Shown here in pieces: positions 54,543 through 63,178 of a DNA stretch of 64,000 nucleotides. Both the position numbers and the translations under genes were made by a program. The notes under the pieces were generated by a model. It did not search any database and was not told the origin of the DNA. It saw nothing but the letters and a program-made list of their open reading frames with translations. Source of the DNA: Aliiglaciecola sp. M165 (GTDB lineage Bacteria; Pseudomonadota; Gammaproteobacteria; Enterobacterales; Alteromonadaceae); assembly GCF_007197995.1 (NCBI RefSeq), contig NZ_VKKH01000006.1, positions 372,001 to 436,000 on the forward strand, read 5' to 3'. Position 1 is the first letter of the stretch, and each line of letters starts with the position of its first letter.

Positions 54543-54615
54543 TAAGGCACTTAGTGGCAAAGCATTACTATTTTGAATCTTGGACTAACACATTTTAAAT
54601 TGGAAAGGTATCAAT

Positions 54616-55323
54616 ATGAGCCGAGCGTTTGAAGCGTCACCGCTTCCAACTGAACAAAAGCTTAATGGATTTGAGAAATACGTAAGACGTCAGCAGCTAA
54701 GCAGATTTATTGCTAGGTATGAGATGTTTAAGCTCAACTTGGAAGTCAAAGGTAGTGTAGTAGAGTGTGGGGTATTTGAGGGGGCTGGCGTAATGGCTTG
54801 GGCGAAATTGAGCGCTATGTTGGAGCCCTATGCATTGGATAGGCATATTATCGGATTTGATTCTTTTAATGGTTTCCCCAGTATTGACGAAAAGGATACT
54901 GAGCAGGCGCGAAACAATCCTGAACTTAAAACTTCGGGGTTACCCACCGGAGAAGGCGTTTATAAAGATGTTTTGAATTGTATAGATGAATTCAATGAAA
55001 ACCGCTTCTTGAACCATTTGGAAAAAGTAAAACTCGTTAAAGGTGATGCGATTCAGACAATTCCTGAGTTTATTGTTACCAATCCGCATTTAATCGTGAG
55101 TTTGTTGTTCTTGGACTTTGATCTTTACGAACCTACTAAAGTTGCATTGAGTCACTTTTTACCAAGAATGCCCAAAGGTGCTATTTTGGCCTTCGACGAG
55201 ATAAATAATCCTTGGTGGCCAGGAGAGACTCGCGCGTTGCTTGAAGCAATGGGGCATTCTTTAAACGAAATTGAAATTAAACGTTTTTCGTTTGACCCCA
55301 ATATCGCCTACGTTCAATTGTGA
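54616..55323 (+). CDS. TylF/MycF-type methyltransferase
   Basis: A 235-residue metal-dependent SAM methyltransferase of the TylF (macrocin O-methyltransferase) family, which methylates sugar hydroxyls. SAM-binding VVECGVFEGAGVMAWAKL and GFDSFNGFP are followed by the metal-site LLFLDFDLYEPTKVAL and ILAFDEINNPWWPGETRALLE, all family hallmarks. It likely O-methylates a nonulosonate or another glycan sugar. The next gene is a second methyltransferase, 7 bases downstream. Confidence 0.85.
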   Translation: MSRAFEASPLPTEQKLNGFEKYVRRQQLSRFIARYEMFKLNLEVKGSVVECGVFEGAGVMAWAKLSAMLEPYALDRHIIGFDSFNGFPSIDEKDTEQARNNPELKTSGLPTGEGVYKDVLNCIDEFNENRFLNHLEKVKLVKGDAIQTIPEFIVTNPHLIVSLLFLDFDLYEPTKVALSHFLPRMPKGAILAFDEINNPWWPGETRALLEAMGHSLNEIEIKRFSFDPNIAYVQL

Positions 55324-55330
55324 GTTAGAA

Positions 55331-56017
55331 ATGCTTGAGAAACGGAAAAAATTCTGGGAAGAGAGTTACTCCAGAAATGAAAATGCAATAGTGTTTCCTA
55401 AAGAAGAAGTCGTAAAATTTATATCTCGTTTTGTGCGTGCAAAGCAACCCGACGGCAGTTTCATTGATAAAATTGATTTAAGCCCAAATATGACGGCATT
55501 GGACTTTGGATGTGGAATGGGTACGCAAACAATGCTTCTGACTAAATTTGGACTAAACGCAACAGGTGTTGATTTATCTGAAACGGCTATAAATAAGGCG
55601 AGGCAACTGTATCCTGAACTTAAAAATGCATTTTTAACACTTAACGAAAGCGAAATACTCCCTTTCGTCAATGGATATTTTGATATTGCCATCGCCGAAT
55701 CAGTTCTCGATAGTATGTCATTTGAACTTGCTAAAATAAATTTGAAAGAGATTGCACGTGTTACAACAGGGCCTATTTTTGTCAGCTTGATTTCATCTAA
55801 GTGCAATCATCGAGGTGCTTATTTAGCGAAAGACGAGACAGTTTTATCTCAACATGAGCAAGGAACAATTCAAAGTTACTACGATATGTATAAAATAGAG
55901 AGCTTGTTGACACACTGTCAACTTAAAATTCAATGGTACTCGTTAAATCAAGAGTTTTTCAACAATGAAAACGATATTGAAAATGCACGCTACTATTTAG
56001 TACTTAACAAACGTTAG
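55331..56017 (+). CDS. Class I SAM-dependent methyltransferase
   Basis: A 228-residue protein from ATG 55331, starting MLEKRKKFWEESYSRNENAIVFP. SAM-binding motif I is ALDFGCGMGTQTMLLTKFG, and motifs II-III follow (GYFDIAIAESVLDSM). The WEESYSRNE start resembles small-molecule or sugar N/O-methyltransferases in glycan clusters. Substrate unknown. An in-frame ATG at 55271 inside the previous gene is not supported by a ribosome binding site. Confidence 0.8.
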   Translation: MLEKRKKFWEESYSRNENAIVFPKEEVVKFISRFVRAKQPDGSFIDKIDLSPNMTALDFGCGMGTQTMLLTKFGLNATGVDLSETAINKARQLYPELKNAFLTLNESEILPFVNGYFDIAIAESVLDSMSFELAKINLKEIARVTTGPIFVSLISSKCNHRGAYLAKDETVLSQHEQGTIQSYYDMYKIESLLTHCQLKIQWYSLNQEFFNNENDIENARYYLVLNKR

Positions 56018-56029
56018 CGTGTTTGCATT

Positions 56030-56941
56030 TTGAAGATTCTCATAGAGGCAGTCGGCAGTTATACAAGTGGCTATTTAATCGAAGCCATCCAATCATCGGG
56101 TCACCATTGCGTAGCATCTGATATTAGTCATCGTTCCGCGGGGGCTGTTTTAGCCGACACCTTTGTAGAGTTTCCCACTGTTGACGATGCGAACTTGTGG
56201 GACAAGGTAGAGCAAATTCTACTAGCAACCAAAGTTGATGTCGTTATTCCCACTTTTGATGAAATGTTATTGGGGTGGGCGACGCGCAAAGAGTACTACG
56301 CTAGCTTGGGAGTAATTGTAGTTGTTTCAGAGCCTGATGTAGTAAAAACATTTAATGATAAATGGCTTACGTATCAGGCGTTTATAGAAAATGGTATACC
56401 CGCGCCAATAGCATCGCTCGATTCTGACTATTCCGTCTTCAAACCGAGGATAGGACGAGGTGGTGAAGGTGTGGTATTTGTTGACCCCCAAAATATTGAA
56501 AAACATTACTTTCCCGAGGGATTTATGAGTCAAAAGTGCGCTCACGGGGATGAATATACTGTCGATTGTTTGTTTGATTCGCGAGGAGCTTTGGTTTATT
56601 GCGTACCTAGAAAAAGGTTAATGATAAAAGAAGGCAAATCAACGTCAGGTGTGGTGGTCGACGAGCCATTAGTTTTCGAATTCATTAAAAAATTGGCGTC
56701 TTCATACCAGTTTTTGGGGCCCGTAAATTTTCAGTGCTTTGTTGAGCACGATTCGATAGAGTTCATAGAGGTTAACGTTCGTTTTGGAGGCGGATCAAGT
56801 TTAGGGATGGCTGCAACTGAAAATTGGATTCCATTACTGGTTGATAATTTCTTTTTCAACCGCTCAATAAATCCAAACGTCAAAATTAACTTTGGTATGA
56901 AAATGTATCGCCAGTATAAGGACGTATTTAGTGTCGATTGA
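56030..56941 (+). CDS. ATP-grasp family ligase
   Basis: A 303-residue ATP-grasp protein of the carbamoyl-phosphate-synthase-like group. Preatp-grasp region ILIEAVGSYTSGYLIEAIQ and VIPTFDEMLLGWA; ATP-binding KPRIGRGGEGV; Mg-binding IEFIEVNVRFGGGSSLGMA near the end. Such enzymes couple ATP hydrolysis to amide or ester bond formation, and homologues occur in nonulosonate and capsule clusters. A role in adding an amino acid or acyl group to the sugar is inference. TTG start at 56030. It overlaps the HAD gene by 11 bases. Confidence 0.8.
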   Translation: MKILIEAVGSYTSGYLIEAIQSSGHHCVASDISHRSAGAVLADTFVEFPTVDDANLWDKVEQILLATKVDVVIPTFDEMLLGWATRKEYYASLGVIVVVSEPDVVKTFNDKWLTYQAFIENGIPAPIASLDSDYSVFKPRIGRGGEGVVFVDPQNIEKHYFPEGFMSQKCAHGDEYTVDCLFDSRGALVYCVPRKRLMIKEGKSTSGVVVDEPLVFEFIKKLASSYQFLGPVNFQCFVEHDSIEFIEVNVRFGGGSSLGMAATENWIPLLVDNFFFNRSINPNVKINFGMKMYRQYKDVFSVD

Positions 56942-57563
56942 GGCAATCATTTTTGATTTGGATGACACGCTGTATGATGAAACACTTTATCTTAAAAGTG
57001 TTTTACGCGTTTTTGCCAGCATGCAAGGTCTTGAGTTAAAAGAATTTCCTGATTTCTCTGCTGCGCAATTAAGACGGGGGAAGGGTGATATACTCTTAAC
57101 ACTTTTAGATATTTTGGGGTTGCATGACAAAGCAAGCCACGACGTACTTTTTGAGATTTATCAATCCGCTACTGTTTCTATTTCAGTTCGACAAGGGGTA
57201 GAAACACTGTTGACTGATTTGAAATCAAAAGGCAAGAAAGTCGGTATTCTAACTAATGGAGTCACTTCAGTTCAAAAGAATAAGGTCGCATGCTTAAATC
57301 TCGCGACCAGAGTTGACAGTATCCAATATGCTCGAAGTTGCGGTATTGAGTTCGAAAAGCCTCACCCTAGAGCATTTCTCCGAATATGTGAAGATTTAGA
57401 AGTGAACCCCGAAAACGCTGTAATGGTGGGTGACAATTGGGAGAACGATATTCTTGGGGCTCTCTCGGTTAATATGCAAACTTATTACGTCGGATGTTCG
57501 AACATAAACAAAACAAAAGATCTTCTCAATTTACCAGAGTGGTTAGCCACGAATGAAAGCTAA
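56931..57563 (+). CDS. HAD family phosphatase
   Basis: A 210-residue haloacid-dehalogenase superfamily hydrolase. Motif I is IIFDLDDTLYDE (nucleophile Asp), motif II ILTNG, motif III a Lys region (FEKPHPRAF), and motif IV VMVGDNWENDILGA. It resembles subclass I phosphatases acting on sugar phosphates. GTG start overlaps the ATP-grasp gene and the end overlaps legG by 11 bases, so it belongs to this operon. The substrate is unknown; a nonulosonate 9-phosphate or an aminosugar phosphate is possible. Confidence 0.85.
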   Translation: MSIEAIIFDLDDTLYDETLYLKSVLRVFASMQGLELKEFPDFSAAQLRRGKGDILLTLLDILGLHDKASHDVLFEIYQSATVSISVRQGVETLLTDLKSKGKKVGILTNGVTSVQKNKVACLNLATRVDSIQYARSCGIEFEKPHPRAFLRICEDLEVNPENAVMVGDNWENDILGALSVNMQTYYVGCSNINKTKDLLNLPEWLATNES

Positions 57564-58728
57564 TAAAAAAGTTATAGCCGTGACGGGTATCAGATCCGAA
57601 TACGATATTCTGTATCCTGTTTTAAAACAATTAAACAGAGATGAAAAATTCGACCTAAGAATAGTGGCTTCGGGAGCTCATCTAAGTCTAGAGCATGGAA
57701 ATACGGTAGATAAAATTATCGAGGACGGTTTTGAGATTGTCGAACGGATAGATACATTGTTTTCTACTAGCAGGCTGACACAAAGACCGAAAGCGGTTGC
57801 TGCACTTGTGATGGGGTTGAGTCAAACTGTTGAACGCGTTAAACCTGACATGCTCCTTGTGGTAGGTGATCGCGAGGAAAGTATCGCCACTGCGATTGTT
57901 GGCAATTATATGGGCGTGCTTGTAGTACATATTGGGGGGGGCGATCCTGTATTCGGTAATGCTGATGATCCTATTCGCATGGCCGTTAGTAAGCTTGCTC
58001 ATGTTCACTTCACAACAACAGATTTGTATGCGCAAAATCTTATAAAATTGGGTGAAGAAAAGTGGCGTATTGAATTTAGTGGAACTCCAGGACTAGATAA
58101 CATTGTTAATGAAGCCGAATTATCTTTGGAGGATGTGAGTGAACACCTTGGTTTTTATTTGAAGGATTTTATCGTGCTAATAAAACATCCACTTTCTAGT
58201 GAAATTGGAGAGGCTTTTTCTCAAATGAAAATTGCGCTAGAAGCCACGGAGAAATTTTGTCAACAAAATGGTTTCAAATGCGTGGTTATTCAACCGAATT
58301 CAGACCCTGGCAGTTGCCAAGTACAGAAAGCTATTCAAGCACACCAAAACGATAACTTTTTTTATACAAAAACATTGCCACGAAATATCTTCGTAAACAT
58401 GCTTCGGCATGCTAAAGCCCTTGTAGGGAATTCCAGTATGGGCTTACTTGAAGCACCTATGTACAAATTGCCTGTTGTCAATGTAGGTCATCGTCAACAA
58501 GGACGTTTGAATGCAGGAAATGTTGAATTTGTTGAGCATGATGTCGATAAAATAGTATGCGCCATCGAAAAAGCGTCTTTAGATAAAGTGTACAGGCAAA
58601 ATGTGGCGGAATTAGTAAACCCCTACGGAGATGGTCTTGCGGCAAAACGTGTTGTGTCGTTTTTAGCATCTATAGAGCCCGCAGACTATAAAAAGTGGCA
58701 CTTTAAAAAACAGTTGATTGGTAAATGA
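57553..58728 (+). CDS. legG: UDP-sugar 2-epimerase (hydrolysing), LegG/NeuC type
   Basis: A 391-residue GT-B-fold enzyme that releases the nucleotide and epimerises C2, producing the manno-configured precursor for LegI. Start KKVIAVTGIRSEYDILYPVLKQL is the classical TGxRSxY motif. VVGDREESIATAIVGNYMGVLVVHIGGGD and GNSSMGLLEAPMYKLPVVNVGHRQQGR complete the signature. Presence of LegB rather than simple GlcNAc metabolism suggests LegG over NeuC. It overlaps the PIG-L gene by 4 bases. Confidence 0.88.
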   Translation: MKANKKVIAVTGIRSEYDILYPVLKQLNRDEKFDLRIVASGAHLSLEHGNTVDKIIEDGFEIVERIDTLFSTSRLTQRPKAVAALVMGLSQTVERVKPDMLLVVGDREESIATAIVGNYMGVLVVHIGGGDPVFGNADDPIRMAVSKLAHVHFTTTDLYAQNLIKLGEEKWRIEFSGTPGLDNIVNEAELSLEDVSEHLGFYLKDFIVLIKHPLSSEIGEAFSQMKIALEATEKFCQQNGFKCVVIQPNSDPGSCQVQKAIQAHQNDNFFYTKTLPRNIFVNMLRHAKALVGNSSMGLLEAPMYKLPVVNVGHRQQGRLNAGNVEFVEHDVDKIVCAIEKASLDKVYRQNVAELVNPYGDGLAAKRVVSFLASIEPADYKKWHFKKQLIGK

Positions 58729-59393
58729 GTAAAGTACTGGTTATTGCGCCGCATCCGGATGATGAAACACTTGGGTGCGGTGGAACACTGCTTAAACACA
58801 GGGCAAACGAAGACGAGTTGCATTGGCTTATTGTGACCGATATGAGTGCCTCATCAGATTATTCGCAATATGATAAGTTGAAAAGACAAGAAGTGATTGA
58901 AAACGTCACTCATGAGTACAATTTTTTGTCTCGCATGCAGCTTTCATATTCACCGGCAAGTCTTGATGAAATCCCCAAAAGAGAATTAGTTGGGAAGATT
59001 AGTGAAGCCATCCAACGAGTTTGCCCTGAAATACTCTATATACCATACAGGAATGACGTTCACAGTGATCACGAAGTTGTTTTCGACGCTAGTGTAGCGG
59101 CTACAAAACAGTTCAGAATGCCTTCAATACAAGAAATCCTTGCATATGAGACGTTGTCGGAAACTGATTTTTGTCTTAAACCCGGCAACGTGTTTAGTCC
59201 AAACTACTATGTCAATATCGACGGTTTTCTCGAGAAGAAAAAAACAATTCTTTCTCTATACCAAAGTGAGCTAGGTGAATTCCCATTCCCGAGGAGTTTG
59301 GAAGCGGTCGACGCTCTAGCAAAAGTCCGAGGTGTGCAAGCTAACGTTATTGCAAGTGAAGCGTTTATGCTGCTAAAAAAGGTTTGGTCATAA
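58725..59393 (+). CDS. PIG-L/LmbE family N-deacetylase
   Basis: A 222-residue zinc-dependent deacetylase. The zinc motif APHPDDETLGCGG (His10, Asp13) and the second ligand motif HSDH are intact. PIG-L enzymes remove acetyl groups from GlcNAc-type amines. In this cluster it may free an amine that is then re-acylated or methylated, giving variant N-substituents. It sits between legG and legI and overlaps each by 4 and 1 bases. Confidence 0.85.
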   Translation: MSKVLVIAPHPDDETLGCGGTLLKHRANEDELHWLIVTDMSASSDYSQYDKLKRQEVIENVTHEYNFLSRMQLSYSPASLDEIPKRELVGKISEAIQRVCPEILYIPYRNDVHSDHEVVFDASVAATKQFRMPSIQEILAYETLSETDFCLKPGNVFSPNYYVNIDGFLEKKKTILSLYQSELGEFPFPRSLEAVDALAKVRGVQANVIASEAFMLLKKVWS

Positions 59394-60469
59394 TGCGTTG
59401 TCTTATTATCGCTGAGATTGGTGTCAATCATAACGGAAGCCTTGATATTGCTAAAAAATCGATAAAAGCTGCATTTGATGCAGGTGCGGACATCGTTAAA
59501 TTCCAGTCATTCAAAGCTGTCAATTTAGCGACCGAACAGGCCTCCAAAGCTGTTTATCAGATGGAAAATACGCTTGAAAGTGAAAGCCAACTGGCCATGC
59601 TGCGCGAGCTCGAACTGACTCAAGATGAACACCTTATACTTTCAAAGTACTGTGATGAATTGGGGATCGAATTTTTGTCTTCGGCGTTTGACTCAGAGAG
59701 TTTGGAATTCCTAATTAAAAAATTGGGCATTAAGAGGCTGAAAATCGCTTCAGGAGAGCTGACTAATTTACCTTTTATACTAGAGCACGCAAAATCCGGG
59801 CTAGATGTAATCGTATCAACGGGGATGGCAACAATTGCAGAGATAGAGCAAGCATTGGAGGTATTGGCATTTGGATATATATCGAGCGATGAAGTTTTAC
59901 CTTCACTTGACGCATTCGCAGCAGCCTACACTTGTTCTGCAGGTCAGAAGGCGCTGCGTGAAAAAGTCACTATCCTACACTGCACAACCGAGTACCCTGC
60001 TCCAATAGAGCATATTAATTTGAATGCCATGGATACTATTGCCCAGAGTTTTAAATTGTCCGTTGGATACTCTGACCATAGCTTAGGTACAACAATTCCT
60101 ATCGCTGCGGTTACTAAAGGCGCTCAAGTATTGGAAAAACACTTTACTTTAGATAAAACGATGGACGGTCCGGACCACAAAGCGTCTTTGGAGCCTAATG
60201 AATTTAAAGCAATGTCTAGGGCGATTCGCGACGTGGAATTAGCCATGGGAAATGGTATAAAGTGTCCACGATTCCCTGAAATAAAGAATAAACCTGTTGC
60301 TCGAAAAAGCTTGGTTGCGGCAACTGACATAGTAAAGGGGGGTATGTTCGATGGAAATAACATCGCTATTAAACGGCCTGGAACCGGGATTGAGCCGTCT
60401 AACTACTGGTCGTACATAGGGCAAAAGGCGAAGAAATCATATAAAGCTGGTGACTTGATTGACGAATAA
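59393..60469 (+). CDS. legI: N-acetylneuraminate/legionaminate synthase LegI
   Basis: A 358-residue NeuB-family synthase, condensing PEP with the 2,4-diacetamido hexose. Start MRCLIIAEIGVNHNGSLDIAKK, KFQSFKAVNLAT, LHCTTEYPAP, and SVGYSDHSLGTTIPIAAV are NeuB/LegI signatures; EKHFTLDKTMDGPDH contains catalytic residues. The C-terminal SAF domain (RKSLVAATDIVKGGMFDGNNIAIKRPG) is complete. ATG at 59393 overlaps the PIG-L stop; an upstream ATG adds three residues. It differs from PseI in the GVNHNG and KFQSF motifs. Confidence 0.92.
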   Translation: MRCLIIAEIGVNHNGSLDIAKKSIKAAFDAGADIVKFQSFKAVNLATEQASKAVYQMENTLESESQLAMLRELELTQDEHLILSKYCDELGIEFLSSAFDSESLEFLIKKLGIKRLKIASGELTNLPFILEHAKSGLDVIVSTGMATIAEIEQALEVLAFGYISSDEVLPSLDAFAAAYTCSAGQKALREKVTILHCTTEYPAPIEHINLNAMDTIAQSFKLSVGYSDHSLGTTIPIAAVTKGAQVLEKHFTLDKTMDGPDHKASLEPNEFKAMSRAIRDVELAMGNGIKCPRFPEIKNKPVARKSLVAATDIVKGGMFDGNNIAIKRPGTGIEPSNYWSYIGQKAKKSYKAGDLIDE

Positions 60470-60562
60470 GAGTCTGGTTTCGTTAAATTGATGTGTAGAT
60501 TTAAATAACAGAGCATCTTTTGTTTACAACGATTTTTTACTTCCAAGAGAGTATTCATAGAA

Positions 60563-61546
60563 ATGTTTAAAAAGTTGGCTGTGATAGGATTGGGAAATAT
60601 TAGTCACCGCCATCGGAAGAACTTACGTGCATTGTTTCCTAAGTCTTGTATTATCGTGATGCCCACTAGAGAACGCAATATAGAACCATCAGGAATTACA
60701 AATGCAGATAAAATAGCTTCAAACATAGAAGAGCTGATTTCAATGAGACCGGATGCGGCTATTGTAGCTTCTCCAGCAACGTTTCACATTGAGCACGCTC
60801 TAAAATTGGTAATGGCAAGAATTCCCATTTTGATAGAGAAACCTATTTCATCGAACCTCTCTAAAGCATCTAAATTTCTTGATGTTGTAAACCAGTCCGA
60901 AGTGACAGTAGCAGTTGGATACTGTCTACGCTATGCGCCCTCTATGCAATTTGTGAAAGCTTATATCGAACAGGATCGTTTAGGCACAATCTACAATGTT
61001 TCAGTAAATGTTGGCCAATTATTATCGGACTGGAGACCTATTGACTACCAAAACTCTGTATCCGCAAATGCATCATTGGGGGGAGGAGTGTTGCTTGAAC
61101 TCAGCCATGAGCTTGATTATTTACGTTGGTTATTTGGAGATTTCAATGTACTTTTTTCGCAACTAAGAAACACGCGAAAGTTTGATCTCAACGTTGAAGA
61201 GATAGCAGACATAGTTATGGTTAATTCGCAAGGCATAGTGTTCAACTTGCATATGGATTTTGTGCAGTGCAAAGCTCAAAGACATTGCAGCATTATCGGC
61301 GAAAAAGGGAGATTAGACTGGGATATAGCGCAAAACCACGTTGAGTTGCACGATTTCTGTTCTAGCGAAGTTATTTTTGAAGTACAAGATTGGCAAAGCA
61401 ACTCCATGTATCTGAAAATGCTAGTTGATTTTTTTGCCAAAGTGACGCAAAAAAAGAATGATTGTGTGGCTGTGGATGATGCATTCAGAACGGTAGAATT
61501 GATCGAACGAATCAAACATCTATCGACGTATGGAAAAAAGCTATGA
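60563..61546 (+). CDS. Gfo/Idh/MocA family oxidoreductase
   Basis: A 327-residue NAD(P)-dependent sugar oxidoreductase. The Rossmann start LAVIGLGNISHRHRKNL, VASPATFHIEHALKLV, LIEKPIS (catalytic Lys) and LLELSHELDYLRWLFGDF (His) mark the family. Members oxidise or reduce sugar hydroxyls, for example at C3 of nucleotide sugars. In this operon it could help make an altered precursor or aminosugar for the nonulosonate. A 93-base gap separates it from legI; it overlaps legF by 4 bases. Confidence 0.85.
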   Translation: MFKKLAVIGLGNISHRHRKNLRALFPKSCIIVMPTRERNIEPSGITNADKIASNIEELISMRPDAAIVASPATFHIEHALKLVMARIPILIEKPISSNLSKASKFLDVVNQSEVTVAVGYCLRYAPSMQFVKAYIEQDRLGTIYNVSVNVGQLLSDWRPIDYQNSVSANASLGGGVLLELSHELDYLRWLFGDFNVLFSQLRNTRKFDLNVEEIADIVMVNSQGIVFNLHMDFVQCKAQRHCSIIGEKGRLDWDIAQNHVELHDFCSSEVIFEVQDWQSNSMYLKMLVDFFAKVTQKKNDCVAVDDAFRTVELIERIKHLSTYGKKL

Positions 61547-62238
61547 CAACCTATGCATTTATATTTGCTAGAGGTGGGTCTAAAGGTCTGCCCAGAAAAA
61601 ATCTTAAATTACTTGAAGGCAAACCACTGATTCAATACTCCATTGAAACCGCTCAAAGAGTAAAGTCGATAGATCGAGTTTTTATTTCGACTGAAGATGG
61701 GGAAATAGCAACGCAAGCTATCAAGTGCGGTGCAGAAGTGATTCCTCGGCCGAAAGAACTCGCATCGGATTCAAGCAACGAATGGTTGTCTTGGCAGCAC
61801 GCTATTGAGTGGGTAAGACGCAATATCGGTGAGTTTGATTTTTTTGTAAGTCTTCCTGCAACGAGTCCGTTGCGTATTCCAAGTGATGTCGAAGCGAGCC
61901 TTGAAAAATTAAAAAACAGCGAAGCCGATGTATGTATTTCTGTCACAGAGGCATCTAGGAGCCCTTACTTTAATATGGTTGTGCGGGACCAAAGTGGTAG
62001 TGTTAAAATTGTTAACTCACTGTCTAATAGCCCTATTCGCAGGCAAGATACGCCAAAAGTTTTTGATATTACAACTGTCGTTTATACATCGTCACCATCA
62101 TATATTATGGCCCACAGTGCATTATTTGAAGGTGATGTAACATCAATAGTCGTACCTAAAGTGAGAGCGGTTGATATCGATGATATTTATGATTTCAAGC
62201 TTGCCGAAGCCATTTTGAAGGAAATGCAAAATGCTTAA
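61543..62238 (+). CDS. legF: CMP-legionaminate/CMP-sialate synthetase LegF (NeuA family)
   Basis: A 231-residue cytidylyltransferase that activates the nonulosonate from LegI with CTP. Nucleotide-binding FIFARGGSKGLPRKNLKLLEGKPLI is followed by ISTEDGEIA, LPATSPLR and DIDDIYDFKLAEAIL. The window therefore has two CMP-nonulosonate synthetases, this and pseF. It overlaps the following SDR gene by 8 bases. Confidence 0.92.
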   Translation: MTTYAFIFARGGSKGLPRKNLKLLEGKPLIQYSIETAQRVKSIDRVFISTEDGEIATQAIKCGAEVIPRPKELASDSSNEWLSWQHAIEWVRRNIGEFDFFVSLPATSPLRIPSDVEASLEKLKNSEADVCISVTEASRSPYFNMVVRDQSGSVKIVNSLSNSPIRRQDTPKVFDITTVVYTSSPSYIMAHSALFEGDVTSIVVPKVRAVDIDDIYDFKLAEAILKEMQNA

Positions 62239-62989
62239 AGGAAAAACCATTTTGGTGCTTGGGGCTGCCGGAAAAATCGGAAGTGAAGTAGTACGTGGAG
62301 CTTTGAAAGAGGGTGCTTCAGTGGTTGCTGCTGACGTTAATCAACTAAAAATGAAAAGTGATTTTGAACTTGAATTGATTGCATCGGGGGGAAAGTTGAC
62401 ATTAAAAACTATTGATGTTCTTTGTGAGAAATCTACTCATGCAATTTTTAACGGATCAATTCATTTTGATGGATTAGTGAATTGTACTTATCCACGAAAC
62501 GCAGCTTATGGGGCTTCGTTTTTAGACGTAAAGCTAAGCGACTTTAACCAAAATTTAAAAATGCACCTAGGGTCGGCTTTCCTTATAATGCAGCAAGCTG
62601 CAAGGTACTTTGAGTCAAGCAAAAAACCTATATCAATAATTAACTTCTCGTCAATCTATGGATTCATAGCTCCGCGATTCGAGCTTTATCGTGGAACTTC
62701 CATGACAATGCCAGTTGAGTATGCCGCGATTAAATCCGCCATTGTACATCTTACTAAATACGTATCATCCTATGTCAAACACAGTGATTTTAGGGTCAAC
62801 TGCGTCAGTCCTGGCGGAATAATTGAAGGTCAACCAGATTCATTTTTAGAAGCATATAAGAAGCAGGCTGCGAGTAAGGGAATGTTAGATAGAGAAGATG
62901 TAGTGGGAAGCGTGCTTTTTCTTTTGTCGGATCACTCCCGATACGTGCGTGGGCAAAACATAGTTGTTGATGATGGCTTCAGTTTATAA
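62231..62989 (+). CDS. SDR oxidoreductase, PtmA-like
   Basis: A 252-residue short-chain dehydrogenase. The cofactor motif LVLGAAGKIGSEV, NCTYPRN, catalytic Ser (INFSSIYG) and YAAIKSA are intact; the end RYVRGQNIVVDDGFSL is typical. The long insert before the Tyr (APRFELYRGTSMTMPVEYA) matches PtmA-type proteins of flagellin glycosylation loci, where the enzyme takes part in making the aminosugar precursor for legionaminic acid. The call rests on that motif and on the neighbouring legF and ptmE-like genes. Confidence 0.8.
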   Translation: MLKGKTILVLGAAGKIGSEVVRGALKEGASVVAADVNQLKMKSDFELELIASGGKLTLKTIDVLCEKSTHAIFNGSIHFDGLVNCTYPRNAAYGASFLDVKLSDFNQNLKMHLGSAFLIMQQAARYFESSKKPISIINFSSIYGFIAPRFELYRGTSMTMPVEYAAIKSAIVHLTKYVSSYVKHSDFRVNCVSPGGIIEGQPDSFLEAYKKQAASKGMLDREDVVGSVLFLLSDHSRYVRGQNIVVDDGFSL

Positions 62990-63178
62990 ATACGTTTATT
63001 TGAAGCGAAAATAATTGCATCAACAATAGAGAAATTGGGTTGAGCGAATGCTAAAAATTTTCTAGATCACACGCATGTAATATTGAATTTTTAGTAGATC
63101 ACTTCATTTTTAGAGTTTCTGTCCGATAAAGCGATATAGAACGAAACTATTATTTAAGGTCTGTTATCAGGTAAGGCT

